In this document: positions 1 through 6,415 of the stretch, one piece after another
Layout: each line of letters begins with the position of its first letter
How positions within the stretch are numbered: position 1 is the first letter of the stretch
Source: Porphyrobacter sp.
Lineage (GTDB): Bacteria > Pseudomonadota > Alphaproteobacteria > Sphingomonadales > Sphingomonadaceae
DNA length: 6,415 bases
NCBI GenBank assembly: GCA_021732945.1
Contig: JAKFWB010000501.1
Location: forward strand, 1 to 6,415
Reading direction: 5' to 3'
The notes under the pieces: model-generated
The model's database searches: none
The model's input: the letters and a program-made list of their open reading frames with translations, nothing else
What the model was told of the DNA's origin: nothing
Translations under genes and position numbers: made by a program

Positions 1-1833
1 GCGGTAAATCCGGTTGAGATCGCGCACCAATGTCTGCACCCCCCGATGCGCGGGCGCGTCCATCAGCTCCCAATCGAGGCTACGCTCCTCGCTCCATTCG
101 CGGCGCTGGGCGAATTCCTGCCCCATGAACAGCAGCTTCTTGCCGGGATAGCCCCACATCATCGCATAGTAAGCGCGCAGATTGGCGAATTGCTGCCAAT
201 CATCGCCGCTCATCTTGCCTAGGATCGTGCCCTTGCCGTGCACCACCTCGTCATGGCTCAATGGCAGGACGAAGTTTTCGCTGAAGGCATAGACGAGGCC
301 AAAAGTGATCTCGCTATGGTGGTGCTTCCTGTGGATCGGATCACGCGCCATGTATTGCAGCGTGTCGTGCATGAAGCCCATGTTCCACTTGAACCCAAAG
401 CCAAGCGCGGTGCGCGGGCTCTCATCGAAAGCGGGGTGCGAGACGCCGGGCCATGAGGTGGACTCCTCGGCAATGGTCATCACACCGGCATGGCTAGCGT
501 AGAGCGCGTGGTTGGTCGCGCGCAGGAATTCGACCGCTTCCCAGTTCTCGCGGCCCCCTTCGGCATTGGGGATCCACTCGTCCGACTTGCGGGAGTAATC
601 GCGGTAGAGCATCGAAGCGACGGCATCCACGCGCAGCCCATCGACATGATATTGCTCGGCCCAGAACAGCGCATTGTTGACGAGGAAGGATCGGACCTCC
701 TTGCGGCCGAAATTGTAGATCGCGGTGTTCCAATCCGGGTGGAAACCAAGGCGCGGGTCTTCGTGTTCGTACAGCGCGGTGCCATCGAACCGGGCGAGGC
801 CGTGTTCGTCGACCGGGAAATGCGCCGGCACCCAATCGATCAGCACGCCCACCCCGGCGCGGTGTGCGCCGTCGACGAAGCGGGCGAAGCCTTCAACGTC
901 GCCGAAGCGGGCAGACGGCGCGTAGAGCCCTGTGGTCTGGTAGCCCCAACTGGGGTCGTAGGGGTGTTCGCTGACCGGCAGAAATTCGATATGGGTGAAG
1001 CCCATTGCGGTCACGTAAGGGATCAGCCGCGCGGCCATTTCGTCCCAGGTCAGGAACCAGCCATTGTCGTCGCGCTGCCAGGAACCGGGGTGGACTTCAT
1101 AGATCGATATGGCCACACGCCGGGGATCGACGCTGGCCCAATGCGCGCGGTGGGCCGCATCGCCCCATTCGCGCTTGCCGGGGTGGGCGACGATGCTTGC
1201 GGTCTTGGGGCGCAGCTCGCTGGCGAAGGCGAAAGGATCGGCTTTGAGCGGTAAGACGGCGCCGTCTGGGCCGGTAATGCGGTACTTATAGGCGGTGCCT
1301 TCGCCGATATCAGGGATGAAGATCTCCCAAACACCAATATCAAGCCGACGGCGCATCATGTGGGCAGCAGCATTCCAGCCGTTGAAATCGCCGACCAGAT
1401 TGACGCTGCGCGCATTGGGTGCCCACACCGCAAAGTGCACGCCGCGCTCCCCCTGATGCTCGATCACATGCGCGCCCAGCTTGTCGAACAGGCGGAAATG
1501 CGTGCCTTCAGCGATCAGGAAATCATCCATTGGGCCAAACACCGGGCCGAAGCTATAGGGATCGGTCACCCACCATTCGTGGCCCTGCCCGCGGCAGTGA
1601 TAGCGCACCGGCTTGGGCTTACCGCGCAGCTTGCCTTCGAACAGCGGGCCATCGACGCGGATCATGGCCCCCAGCCTGCCGCCTTTCAGCGAGAACGCCG
1701 TCGCCTCCTCAGCCCCGTGCAGGATCGCCCGGGCAAAGGTGCCCACCGGCCCTTCATGCGGCCCCAGCAAGGAAAAGGGATCGGCATGCGATCCATCGAG
1801 CAGTGCAGCGATGGCGCTCGCCGGGGGCTTCAC
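1..1833 (-). CDS. glgB: 1,4-alpha-glucan branching enzyme (GH13), 3' end cut by window edge
   Basis: Cleaves an alpha-1,4 link in a growing glucan chain and rejoins the released segment through an alpha-1,6 bond, creating glycogen branches in the cytoplasm. The window holds 611 codons; related enzymes have about 720-730 residues, so roughly the last 110-120 (the C-terminal beta domain) lie beyond position 1. Domains seen: N-terminal N1-type module (about residues 8-105, with ADPFSLLG), a CBM48 module (about 120-215, HFAVWAPNA and GDFNGWN), then the GH13 barrel from IYEVHPGSW (244-252). The four GH13 regions are intact: DWVPAHF (D333), GLRVDAVAS (nucleophile D403), AEES (acid/base E456) and LSHDEVVHG (D528). 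These match E. coli GlgB D335, D405, E458 and D526 by alignment from memory. The start is GTG at 1833, overlapping the glgP stop as GTGA; a later start would leave little or nothing before the conserved N-terminal motif. A GGGG stretch at 1840-1843 is a weak ribosome site, so coupling to glgP translation is likely. No frameshift or missing key residue is seen. Confidence 0.97.
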   Translation of the reverse strand, partial: MKPPASAIAALLDGSHADPFSLLGPHEGPVGTFARAILHGAEEATAFSLKGGRLGAMIRVDGPLFEGKLRGKPKPVRYHCRGQGHEWWVTDPYSFGPVFGPMDDFLIAEGTHFRLFDKLGAHVIEHQGERGVHFAVWAPNARSVNLVGDFNGWNAAAHMMRRRLDIGVWEIFIPDIGEGTAYKYRITGPDGAVLPLKADPFAFASELRPKTASIVAHPGKREWGDAAHRAHWASVDPRRVAISIYEVHPGSWQRDDNGWFLTWDEMAARLIPYVTAMGFTHIEFLPVSEHPYDPSWGYQTTGLYAPSARFGDVEGFARFVDGAHRAGVGVLIDWVPAHFPVDEHGLARFDGTALYEHEDPRLGFHPDWNTAIYNFGRKEVRSFLVNNALFWAEQYHVDGLRVDAVASMLYRDYSRKSDEWIPNAEGGRENWEAVEFLRATNHALYASHAGVMTIAEESTSWPGVSHPAFDESPRTALGFGFKWNMGFMHDTLQYMARDPIHRKHHHSEITFGLVYAFSENFVLPLSHDEVVHGKGTILGKMSGDDWQQFANLRAYYAMMWGYPGKKLLFMGQEFAQRREWSEERSLDWELMDAPAHRGVQTLVRDLNRIYR

Positions 1834-4256
1834 ATCACGCCCCAGATCTCGCGGGCATATTCACTGATGGTGCGATCAGAGGAAAACCAGCCGACATTGG
1901 CGATGTTCATGATCGCCGACTTGCGCCAGGCGGGCCGATCACGCCAGCGCTCATCCACCTCGCGCTGGGCGGCGGCGTAGGCATCAAAATCGGCTGCGAC
2001 CATGAACCAGTCCGAGGTGTAGAGCGCATCCATCAGCCCGGCATAGCGGCTGGGATCATCCGGGCTGAAGACCCCGCTGGCGATCGAACGCACCGCCTGC
2101 GCCAATTCGGGCGAACCTTCGATCACTTCGCGCGGGTTATAGCCATCGGCGCGCTTGGCGGCGACTTCCTCGGCCGTCAGCCCGAAGATTACGATATTCT
2201 CACGCCCCACGCGCTCCATGATCTCGATATTGGCCCCGTCGAGCGTGCCTATGGTGAGCGCGCCGTTGAAGGCGAACTTCATATTGCCGGTGCCCGATGC
2301 TTCCATCCCGGCGGTTGAAATCTGCTCCGAAAGGTCGGCAGCCGGAATGATCCGCTCGGCCAGGCTGACATTGTAATTGGGCACAAACAGCACCTTCAAC
2401 ACCTCGCCAACCGAAGGATCGGAATTGATCCGGCGGGCAATATCATTGGCGAGTTTGATGATCAATTTGGCGTTGTGATAGGTCGGCGCTGCTTTCCCAC
2501 CGAAGATCTTCACCCGTGGCACCCAGTCGCGTTCCGGATGGCTGCGGATCTGATCATACAGCGCCACGGTTTCGATCAGATTAAGCAACTGCCGCTTGTA
2601 TTCGTGGATACGCTTGATCTGCACATCGAACAGCGCATCGGGATCGAGCCGCACGCCGGTCAACTCGCGCAAGTGGTTCGACAGATCGACCTTGTTGGCA
2701 CGCTTGGCCTCATCCACCCGCTCACCAAAGGCGGCATTGGCAGCATGGGCGGACAGGTTGGCGAGCTGGTCTGTCTCGTCCAGAAAGCCATCACCAATCG
2801 CCTCACGGATCAGGCCCGTCAGGCGCGGGTTGGCCTGTTGTAGCCATCGGCGCGGGGTGACCCCGTTGGTCTTGTTGTTGATGCTGGCGGGGTAGAGCTT
2901 GTGCAGGTCGCCAAACACGGTCTGCTTCATCAGATCGGTGTGCAGCGCCGCCACGCCATTGACGCTGTGCGCGCCAACAAAGGCAAGGTTCGCCATCCGC
3001 ACCCGGCGCTCGCCATGTTCGTCGATCAGCGAGATGGCCGAGATTGCCGCATCGTCCAGCCCGGCCTTGCGCGCTTCGCGCAGCACGCGGGCGTTGATGG
3101 TGTAGATGATCTGCATGTGGCGCGGCAGTAACCGCTCAAACAGCGGCAGCGGCCAGCTTTCCAGCGCCTCGGGCAGCAAGGTGTGATTGGTGTAGGCGAT
3201 GGTGCGGCGGGTGATGTCCCATGCTTCATCGAAGCCCAGACCGTGATCGTCCTTGAGCAGCCGCATCAGCTCTGCCACGGCGACCGAAGGATGGGTGTCA
3301 TTGAGCTGGATCGCCGCCTTGTCCGGCAGGGTGCTGACATCGCCGTGATATTGCACGTGGCGGCGCACGATGTCCTGGATCGAGGCGGAGGAGAAGAAGA
3401 ACTCCTGCCGCAGCCGCAATTCCTGCCCGGCCGGGGTCGAGTCCGCCGGATACAGCACCCGCACCAGACTATCCGCCTTGACCTGCGAAGCCAGTGCACC
3501 TGCGTGATCGCCCGCGTTGAAGGCATCTAGCTGGATCGGGTCCATCGCATTGGCGGTCCATAGCCGCAGCGTGTTAACCCGCTTGCCGCGCCAGCCGACC
3601 ACCGGAGTATCGACCGCTGTCGCTTCAATTTTTTCCGCCGGGTTCCAGCGGATGCGCCCGCCTTCATCGGTCACTTCGCCGCCGAAGCCGATGCAATAAG
3701 CGCTTTCCCGCCGCTTGAACTCCCACGGATTGCCATGCGCGAGCCAGGTTTCGGGCAGCTCCACCTGCCAGCCTTCATCGATCCGCTGCCGGAACATGCC
3801 GTTGATGTAGCGGATGCCGTAGCCATAGGCAGGGATATCAAGGCTGGCGAGGCTTTCCATGAAGCACGCCGCCAGCCGCCCCAGCCCGCCATTGCCGAGC
3901 GCGGCGTCTGGCTCCAGCTCCTCAAGCCGCGCGAGATCAAGGCCGTGTTCGCGCAGCGCCGCCTCCATCGCCCGCGTCGCGCCAAGATTGGACAGCGCGT
4001 CGCGCAGCAGCCGGCCGATCAGAAATTCAAGGCTGAGGTAATAGACCTGCTTTTCGCCCACCTCATGAGTGCGCGCGGTGGACGCGAACCAATTGTCGAT
4101 AATGTCATCACGCAGCGCGAGCACGGCGGCATTGTACCAATCATGCGGTTTGGCCGCGCGTTCATTCTTGCCAATCCGGTGACGCAGCGCCGTTAGGATG
4201 CGATCGTCCAGTTCAGCAACCTTGTCGTCCGGCTTGCAGTCTGAACCCATTGTCAT
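1830..4256 (-). CDS. glgP: Glycogen/maltodextrin phosphorylase (GT35, PLP-dependent)
   Basis: Releases glucose-1-phosphate from the non-reducing ends of glycogen or maltodextrin using phosphate and a pyridoxal-phosphate cofactor; cytoplasmic. With the chosen start it has 808 residues, normal for bacterial members (about 790-830). Landmarks in order: YYLSLEFLIGRLL (72-84), GNGGLGRLAACFMESLA (121-137), NDTHPS (319-324), NNKTNGVTPRRWL (460-472), QIKRIHEYKRQ (546-556) and the cofactor motif EASGTGNMKF, with the PLP-binding lysine at K660. The C-terminus carries the family ending NIANVGWFSSDRTI. Start choice: the frame stays open upstream to a TTG at 4322, but the ATG at 4256 has an AGGGGAG Shine-Dalgarno (4267-4273) 10 nt upstream, and the extra 22 residues look non-conserved; a second ATG at 4250 is possible. 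It is first in a minus-strand operon with glgB, which overlaps its stop by 4 bp. GlgP versus MalP cannot be settled from motifs alone; the pairing with glgB favours GlgP. No signal peptide or membrane segment is seen. Confidence 0.97.
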   Translation of the reverse strand: MTMGSDCKPDDKVAELDDRILTALRHRIGKNERAAKPHDWYNAAVLALRDDIIDNWFASTARTHEVGEKQVYYLSLEFLIGRLLRDALSNLGATRAMEAALREHGLDLARLEELEPDAALGNGGLGRLAACFMESLASLDIPAYGYGIRYINGMFRQRIDEGWQVELPETWLAHGNPWEFKRRESAYCIGFGGEVTDEGGRIRWNPAEKIEATAVDTPVVGWRGKRVNTLRLWTANAMDPIQLDAFNAGDHAGALASQVKADSLVRVLYPADSTPAGQELRLRQEFFFSSASIQDIVRRHVQYHGDVSTLPDKAAIQLNDTHPSVAVAELMRLLKDDHGLGFDEAWDITRRTIAYTNHTLLPEALESWPLPLFERLLPRHMQIIYTINARVLREARKAGLDDAAISAISLIDEHGERRVRMANLAFVGAHSVNGVAALHTDLMKQTVFGDLHKLYPASINNKTNGVTPRRWLQQANPRLTGLIREAIGDGFLDETDQLANLSAHAANAAFGERVDEAKRANKVDLSNHLRELTGVRLDPDALFDVQIKRIHEYKRQLLNLIETVALYDQIRSHPERDWVPRVKIFGGKAAPTYHNAKLIIKLANDIARRINSDPSVGEVLKVLFVPNYNVSLAERIIPAADLSEQISTAGMEASGTGNMKFAFNGALTIGTLDGANIEIMERVGRENIVIFGLTAEEVAAKRADGYNPREVIEGSPELAQAVRSIASGVFSPDDPSRYAGLMDALYTSDWFMVAADFDAYAAAQREVDERWRDRPAWRKSAIMNIANVGWFSSDRTISEYAREIWGVM

Positions 4257-4266
4257 GCGGCGCGCG

Positions 4267-4273
4267 CTCCCCT
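4267..4273 (-). promoter_or_regulatory. Ribosome binding site for glgP
   Basis: On the minus strand AGGGGAG lies 10 nt before the ATG at 4256 and 16 nt before the ATG at 4250. The spacing favours 4256, although 10 nt is slightly long. It argues against the upstream TTG at 4322. Confidence 0.65.
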
Positions 4274-4294
4274 GATAAGCCGCCACACTAGTCA

Positions 4295-4323
4295 GTGAAC
4301 GTGCAATGCAGCAATCGTTCAAT
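4295..4323 (+). promoter_or_regulatory. Weak candidate promoter for malQ
   Basis: GTGAAC (4295-4300) and TTCAAT (4318-4323) lie 17 bp apart, matching 3 and 4 of 6 consensus positions. The -10-like element overlaps the inverted repeat, and transcription would start near 4330, about 93 nt before the TTG start. It was the best plus-strand candidate I could find, but hexamers this poor occur often by chance. Confidence 0.18.
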
Positions 4324-4328
4324 TGCTG
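4309..4328. promoter_or_regulatory. Perfect 7-bp inverted repeat, possible operator
   Basis: CAGCAAT (4309-4315) and ATTGCTG (4322-4328) are exact reverse complements separated by 6 bp. The size and spacing suit a dimeric helix-turn-helix regulator. It lies 52 bp upstream of the glgP start and 94 bp upstream of the malQ start, where one site could control both directions. A rough estimate gives about a one in ten chance of a repeat this good arising somewhere in 166 bp when spacers of 0-10 bp are allowed, so position adds as much support as sequence. It could instead be a weak transcribed hairpin. The regulator is unknown, and no regulator gene lies in the window. Confidence 0.4.
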
Positions 4329-4356
4329 TTACAGTCGTATTCATCGGGCAAGCCAA
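4328..4356 (-). promoter_or_regulatory. Candidate sigma-70-like promoter for glgP-glgB
   Basis: On the minus strand TTGGCT (4356-4351) and TGTAAC (4333-4328) are 17 bp apart, each matching 4 of 6 positions of the sigma-70 consensus hexamers. Transcription would begin near 4321, inside the inverted repeat, leaving a leader of about 65 nt before the glgP ATG. This was found by eye and is weak; alphaproteobacterial promoters often diverge from the E. coli consensus, so other placements are possible. Confidence 0.3.
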
Positions 4357-4409
4357 GCGATCAGGTGCTTGCAAAGCCGGGCCGGGCAGCCCACGCCGAG
4401 GCCTATCCG

Positions 4410-4417
4410 AAGGGAGG
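4410..4417 (+). promoter_or_regulatory. Ribosome binding site deciding the malQ TTG start
   Basis: AAGGGAGG is a near-ideal Shine-Dalgarno sequence ending 5 nt before the TTG at 4423. It is the strongest such site on the plus strand in the intergenic region, and it is the main reason to prefer TTG 4423 over the in-frame ATG at 4306 or TTG at 4369. Confidence 0.8.
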
Positions 4418-4422
4418 CAGCG

Positions 4423-6399
4423 TTGGAGCAACTGCACGCATTGGCGCAAAGCTGCGGCGTGGCCCGCACATGGACCGATATTGAAGGGCGCCAGCAGGTG
4501 GTCAGCGATGATGCGCTGGCAGCAGTGCTCAGAGCGCTCGGCCATGCGACCGGCAGCGAGCGGCAGATTGCGCGCAGTCTGGCTACGGTCGCCGCGCGCG
4601 GGGCGGATTTGCCGCCGATGCTGGTGGCGGATGATGGTGACATCATCACCCTGCCCATCAGCGCGAGCCGCGCCGAGATCACTGGTGAGGATGGCGTCAC
4701 CCACCCGCTTGAGATCGAAGGTCAGCACCTCTCGATAACCTCAGCGCCGGGATATTATGATCTCGTGCTGGACCGCCGCGCCATACGGCTGGCGGTGGCT
4801 CCTCCGAAATGCCCGCTGCCTGCGCAAACCCCGCGCCGCCCATGGGGGGTATCGGTGCAAATTCCGGCCCTGCGCGGCGAACGGCCCGCACCTTTCGGCA
4901 CGTTCGGGGAATTGACGCAAGCCGTGCGGGCCTTTGGTGCGGCGGGGGCCGATGCGCTGGCGATCAACCCGGTGCATGCATTGTTCCCGGGACATGGCGT
5001 GCGATACAGCCCCTATTCGCCGTCGAGCCGCCTGTTCCTCAACGGCGCGCTGGGCGATCCCGCGCTGGTGGGCCTGCCGCCCTTGCCTGCGACAGAGGGC
5101 ACGCCGCTGATCGACTGGGCGAGCGCGCTGCCTCGCCGTCTTGAAGACCTGCGCGCCGTCTTCGCCGCGCTCGATCCCGCGCGCAGGGCCGCCATCACCG
5201 CCACGGATGATGCGATGTTGCGCCGCCATGCATTATTCGATGCGATGGATTTCCACTTCCGTCCATCAGGCGCGCATGGGTGGCGCGATTGGCCGACCGC
5301 CTTCCACGATCCGGCCGGGCCAGCCGCAACCCGCTTTGCAGGCGAACAGGCGGACGCAATCGCCTTTCACCTGTTCGTCCAATGGCTCGCGCGGCAGGGG
5401 CTGGCAACGGCGCAGGGTGCGGCGAAGGATGCGGGCATGGCGATCGGGTTGATCGGCGATCTGGCGGTCGGCGTCGATCCATCGGGCAGCGACGCCTGGT
5501 CACTGCGCGATGCGATGCTGGACGGCCTGACCATCGGCGCGCCGCCCGATTCTCTGGGGCCGCAGGGCCAGAACTGGTCGATCACCAGCTTTTCGCCCGA
5601 TGGCCTGCGCGCCGCCGGCTACGCGCCGTGGATCGCCATGATCCGCGCCGGATTGGCGACCGGCGGAGGATTGCGGATTGATCATGCATTCGGACTGGCG
5701 CGGCTGTGGGTGATCCCCGCAGGCCGCACGACGCAGGATGGAGCTTATCTGCAATACCCCTTCGACGATCTGATCCGTCTTGCCACATTGGAAGCGCACC
5801 GGGCGGACGGATTGGTCATCGCCGAGGATCTTGGCACTGCGCCATACGGCTTCACCAATGCTGTCACCGCCCGGCAGATGCTGGGCATGCGGGTGCTATG
5901 GTTCGAACGCGCCGCCGATCACGGCTTTATCGGCGCTGCGGATTACGAACCGCGCAGCGCTGCGATGAGTGGCACGCATGACACCGTCACCATCGCAGGA
6001 TGGTGGCGCGGGCGTGACCTTGATTGGGCCGAGCAGCTCGGCCGCCTGCCCCAAAGCACCTCCCGCTCCGAGGCTGAGGCGATCCGCGATTGGGATCGCG
6101 GGCTGCTGTGGTCCACGCTCGATCATCAACGCCCCCGTCCCGCGCCCGATGATCCCGCCCCGGTGGTCGACGCCGCACTGCGTCACATCGCGCGGACCCC
6201 TGCGTGTCTGGCGCTGGTCTCGCTTGAGGACCTGCTGGGGGAGGAAGAACAGCCCAACCTGCCGGGCACGATCACCGAACATCCCAACTGGCGCCGCCGC
6301 TGCGATGCGCCGATTGACGCGCTGCTGGCCGATCCTGCGATCGAGCGCCGCTGCGCCGCCCTGTCCAAAGCACGCGCCGAAAGCGATACAAGCGACTGA
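4423..6399 (+). CDS. malQ: 4-alpha-glucanotransferase (amylomaltase, GH77)
   Basis: Transfers alpha-1,4-glucan segments between maltodextrins, turning short oligosaccharides into longer chains plus glucose, so that leftovers of phosphorylase action re-enter breakdown; cytoplasmic. The product is 658 residues, close to the roughly 690-residue proteobacterial type with an N-terminal extension domain (about residues 1-135) ahead of the barrel, which begins near WGVSVQIPALRGE (141). Motifs in order: NPVHALFP...SPYSPSSR (from N182), GDLAVGVDPSGSDAW (D346), GAPPDSLGPQGQNW (from 372), LRIDHAFGLARLW (predicted nucleophile D420), AEDLG (predicted acid/base E468), GTHD (D520), and near the end SLEDLLGEEEQPNLPGT and HPNWRRR. 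The residue after GQNW is Ser where Gly is usual, a small deviation. The TTG at 4423 is chosen because AAGGGAGG (4410-4417) lies 5 nt upstream and family-like sequence begins there; an ATG at 4306 in the same frame lacks such a site. It ends with tandem stops TGA-TAA. It is divergent from glgP-glgB. Confidence 0.95.
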   Translation: MEQLHALAQSCGVARTWTDIEGRQQVVSDDALAAVLRALGHATGSERQIARSLATVAARGADLPPMLVADDGDIITLPISASRAEITGEDGVTHPLEIEGQHLSITSAPGYYDLVLDRRAIRLAVAPPKCPLPAQTPRRPWGVSVQIPALRGERPAPFGTFGELTQAVRAFGAAGADALAINPVHALFPGHGVRYSPYSPSSRLFLNGALGDPALVGLPPLPATEGTPLIDWASALPRRLEDLRAVFAALDPARRAAITATDDAMLRRHALFDAMDFHFRPSGAHGWRDWPTAFHDPAGPAATRFAGEQADAIAFHLFVQWLARQGLATAQGAAKDAGMAIGLIGDLAVGVDPSGSDAWSLRDAMLDGLTIGAPPDSLGPQGQNWSITSFSPDGLRAAGYAPWIAMIRAGLATGGGLRIDHAFGLARLWVIPAGRTTQDGAYLQYPFDDLIRLATLEAHRADGLVIAEDLGTAPYGFTNAVTARQMLGMRVLWFERAADHGFIGAADYEPRSAAMSGTHDTVTIAGWWRGRDLDWAEQLGRLPQSTSRSEAEAIRDWDRGLLWSTLDHQRPRPAPDDPAPVVDAALRHIARTPACLALVSLEDLLGEEEQPNLPGTITEHPNWRRRCDAPIDALLADPAIERRCAALSKARAESDTSD

Positions 6400-6415
6400 T
6401 AATCGACCAGCGGTG

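Larger units (their letters stand above)
4257..4422. promoter_or_regulatory. Divergent control region between glgP and malQ
   Basis: This 166-bp gap separates the start codons of two outward-facing transcription units, so promoters for both should lie here. The middle is AT-richer than the coding sequence: I count 23 G/C in the 50 bases 4301-4350, about 46 percent. It contains a perfect inverted repeat (4309-4328), weak promoter-like hexamers on both strands and a Shine-Dalgarno at each end. Parts of it can be read in frame with either neighbour (plus strand from ATG 4306, minus strand from TTG 4322), but those readings give non-conserved residues and would make the two genes overlap head to head. 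I treat them as chance. Confidence 0.75.

Noticed and set aside
490..1254. 254-codon open frame on the plus strand, opposite glgB
   Set aside because: It lies entirely antisense to well-conserved glgB sequence, including the region around the catalytic D333 and D403. It resembles no family I recognise and is expected from GC-biased third positions in the opposite strand.
1419..2318. 299-codon open frame on the plus strand, spanning the glgB-glgP junction
   Set aside because: It is antisense to both genes, has low-complexity Arg/Pro/Ala-rich sequence and has no recognisable motif, so it reads as a shadow frame.
4286..4297. Short imperfect palindrome around ACTAGT (CACT-N4-AGTG)
   Set aside because: The arms are only 4 bp, which is expected by chance in a region of this size.
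4257..4322. Upstream extension of glgP to TTG 4322
   Set aside because: It would make glgP overlap the palindrome and lacks a ribosome site. The ATG at 4256 has AGGGGAG upstream.
4306..4422. In-frame upstream extension of malQ from ATG 4306
   Set aside because: No Shine-Dalgarno precedes it, the residues are Cys/Arg-rich and unlike MalQ N-termini, and it would cover most of the divergent control region. TTG 4423 is better supported.
4288..4728. 146-codon open frame on the minus strand covering the intergenic region and the malQ start
   Set aside because: It is antisense to the conserved malQ N-terminus, out of frame with glgP, and has no recognisable motif.
6400..6415. Possible terminator after malQ
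   Set aside because: Only 16 bases remain after the stop, and no hairpin or T-run is visible in them.

Overview
The window is a compact piece of a bacterial glycogen / alpha-glucan gene cluster. It holds three genes, all intact except where the window edge cuts the first. The DNA is GC-rich, with strong G/C third-position bias. The protein sequences and the divergent malQ / glgP-glgB layout suggest an alphaproteobacterium, possibly a sphingomonad or erythrobacter relative. That placement is inferred from composition and family resemblance only; no ribosomal or other phylogenetic marker is present.

Layout. On the minus strand, glgP (glycogen phosphorylase, 1830-4256) is followed directly by glgB (branching enzyme, GTG start at 1833, 4-bp overlap). 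glgB runs off the left edge of the window after 611 codons. On the plus strand, malQ (4-alpha-glucanotransferase, 4423-6399) is transcribed away from glgP. The two transcription units are separated by 166 bp (4257-4422). This gap is AT-richer in its middle and carries a perfect 7-bp inverted repeat (4309-4328), weak promoter-like elements on both strands and a Shine-Dalgarno sequence for each gene. Only 16 bp follow malQ, too few to interpret.

How the genes work together. GlgB makes the alpha-1,6 branches of glycogen. GlgP removes glucose from the outer chains as glucose-1-phosphate. MalQ recycles the short maltodextrins that GlgP cannot degrade by joining them into longer chains and releasing glucose. 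The window therefore covers branching, phosphorolysis and oligosaccharide recycling. The synthesis genes (glgC, glgA) and the debranching gene (glgX) are not here; they often lie next to glgB, so they may sit beyond the left edge.

I found no mobile element, CRISPR array, RNA gene or novel system. The catalytic motifs of all three enzymes are in place. The points most worth checking are regulatory: the palindrome between the divergent genes, and the non-ATG starts of malQ (TTG) and glgB (GTG).
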